NCBI GenBank assembly: GCA_031761405.1
Contig: JASEVX010000003.1
Location: 64,154,423-64,218,422, forward strand
Reading direction: 5' to 3'
DNA length: 64,000 nucleotides
From: Serripes groenlandicus
Taxonomy: Eukaryota > Mollusca > Bivalvia > Cardiida > Cardiidae
Under the pieces are notes generated by a model, which saw only the letters and a program-made list of their open reading frames with translations, ran no database searches and had not been told where the DNA came from. Made by a program: the position numbers and the translations under genes. Of the stretch, positions 63,176 through 64,000 are shown one piece after another. Position 1 is the stretch's first letter. The number at the start of each line of letters is the position of its first letter.

Positions 63176-64000
63176 TAAATGCTTTTATGACATGGTTTGA
63201 AGATCTAAGGGTCTTGAGAAGGAGTCTCTTACCATAACACTACAGGGGCGGCAACTCAACCTTTAGATAAAATACAGTGCAACTATAACTTGGTTTGGAT
63301 ATCTGAGGGTCTGGAGGCAGAGTCTCCATTACACTACAGGGGCAGTAACACAACCTTTAGAAAGTACAGTGCACCTATAACTTGGTTTGGATTGATTGGT
63401 TGATTGATTGGGGTTTAACGCGGTTTTTAACAATTTCTCAGTTATATCAAGGCGGCCAGTTCACCTACTCATGCATTTCCTGGTTTTCTCACACCAGTAC
63501 TCCACACAACAATCTTCCCAAGCAACTGGCTGCTTTTCCACATAGACATTAGCCCATTGGTGGAAGACGAATGACGCATGTCGCATTGACTTTTGTCAAT
63601 CGTCGGAAAGAAAGTTGGCTGAGCCGGGATTCGAACTCACAACCCCTGGATTGACAGCCCGCGTCGCTACCGACTGAGCTACCGGGGCTCGCTAACTTGG
63701 TTTGGATATCTGAGGGTCTGGAGGCGGAGTCTCCATTACACTACAGGGGTGGTAACACAACCTTTAGAAAGAACAGTGCACCTATAACTTGGTTTGGATA
63801 TCTGAGGAACAGGAGGGGGAGGACTCTAACCATTACAACACCTTTAAGATAGTACAGTGCACCTATAACTTGGTTTGGATATCTGAGGGTCTGGAGGCGG
63901 AGTCTCTAACCATTACACTACAGGGGTGGTAACACAACCTTTAGAAAGTACAGTGCCTGGAGGCGGAGTTTCTTACCATAACACTTATGGGGAGGTAACC
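63176..64000. repeat. Minisatellite, ~91-bp unit, continues past the window edge
   Basis: Units contain ACTTGGTTTGGATATCTG, GGAGGC(A/G)GAGTCT and CACAACCTTTAGA at about 63191, 63290, 63381/63696, 63788 and 63868. The array is interrupted by the SINE at 63393-63693. Confidence 0.85.
63393..63693 (-). mobile_element. SINE type A, full length, tRNA-derived
   Basis: Minus strand. tRNA-like head with A box TAGCTCAGTCGG (63670-63681) and B box GTTCGAATC (63628-63636), a ~200-bp body, a conserved 3' part (AACTGAGAAATTGTTAAAAA) and a (AATC)-type tail. The 14-bp AACTTGGTTTGGAT flanks it at 63379-63392 and 63694-63707, a target duplication expected of LINE-mediated insertion. No coding capacity. Confidence 0.92.

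Larger units (their letters stand above)
30079..64000. other. Intronic or intergenic DNA without secure genes
   Basis: Upstream side of the minus-strand gene. Apart from the repeats listed, stretches such as 31457-31775, 31937-32221, 32441-32959, 33596-34080, 35136-35507, 36601-37108, 41044-41434, 42061-42321, 45343-45594, 49391-50108, 55662-56103, 58101-58447, 60296-60626, 62123-62408 and 62812-63175 show only AT-rich sequence with no ORF or signal that I can support. Confidence 0.6.

Noticed and set aside
63628..63693. tRNA-like gene on the minus strand
   Set aside because: A and B boxes are present, but they form the head of a SINE with a ~200-bp body and target duplication; no cloverleaf was confirmed.

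Overview
This window looks like intronic DNA of a lophotrochozoan animal, most likely a bivalve mollusc. The evidence is spliced minus-strand coding exons separated by 5-7 kb introns, AT-rich sequence packed with short interspersed repeats, tRNA-derived SINEs, and a tandem-core element of the kind described in bivalves. The taxon is inferred. There is no bacterial gene structure, CRISPR array or free-standing tRNA/rRNA gene.

Host gene. Four minus-strand exons (30021-30078, 22741-23647, 16275-16537, 10859-11079) have GT/AG splice sites and mutually compatible phases, and together encode about 483 residues. The last one carries the PDLL.EELN.RFLASQ block followed by a His-Gln-Thr run, which I recognise as the AUTS2 / fibrosin / Drosophila tay family. 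The gene continues beyond the identified exons on both sides. A further candidate exon (57615-57670) is weak.

Large mobile element. 1943-8352 is an almost complete DIRS-type tyrosine-recombinase retrotransposon on the minus strand. It has identical 149-bp inverted terminal repeats, an internal complementary region joining both outer ends, gag (with one frame break), RT-RNase H, and a tyrosine recombinase whose reading frame stays open across most of the RT gene. It sits inside a copy of the short repeat described next.

Dominant repeat. More than 100 copies and fragments of one TTAA-flanked, hairpin-forming MITE (called M1 here, piggyBac-like by its ends) fill roughly one third of the window by hand count. 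The standard length is 230 bp including both TTAAs, and 14 copies have exactly that length with TTAA at both ends. Copies often abut and share a TTAA, making chains of two or three.

Other repeats. (a) 14564-15913, a tandem-core element with six to seven 166-bp units and a 3' hairpin. (b) 26366-27340, a ~42-bp minisatellite interrupted by a 2.06-kb TA-flanked DNA element (27341-29405). (c) At least three SINE types that share a 3' domain, including a full-length one (63393-63693) with a 14-bp target-site duplication inside a ~91-bp minisatellite. (d) Several smaller palindromic MITEs with their own TIRs and target duplications. From 30079 to the right edge I find no secure coding sequence; the DNA there is a mosaic of these repeats and unassigned AT-rich intron or intergenic sequence.
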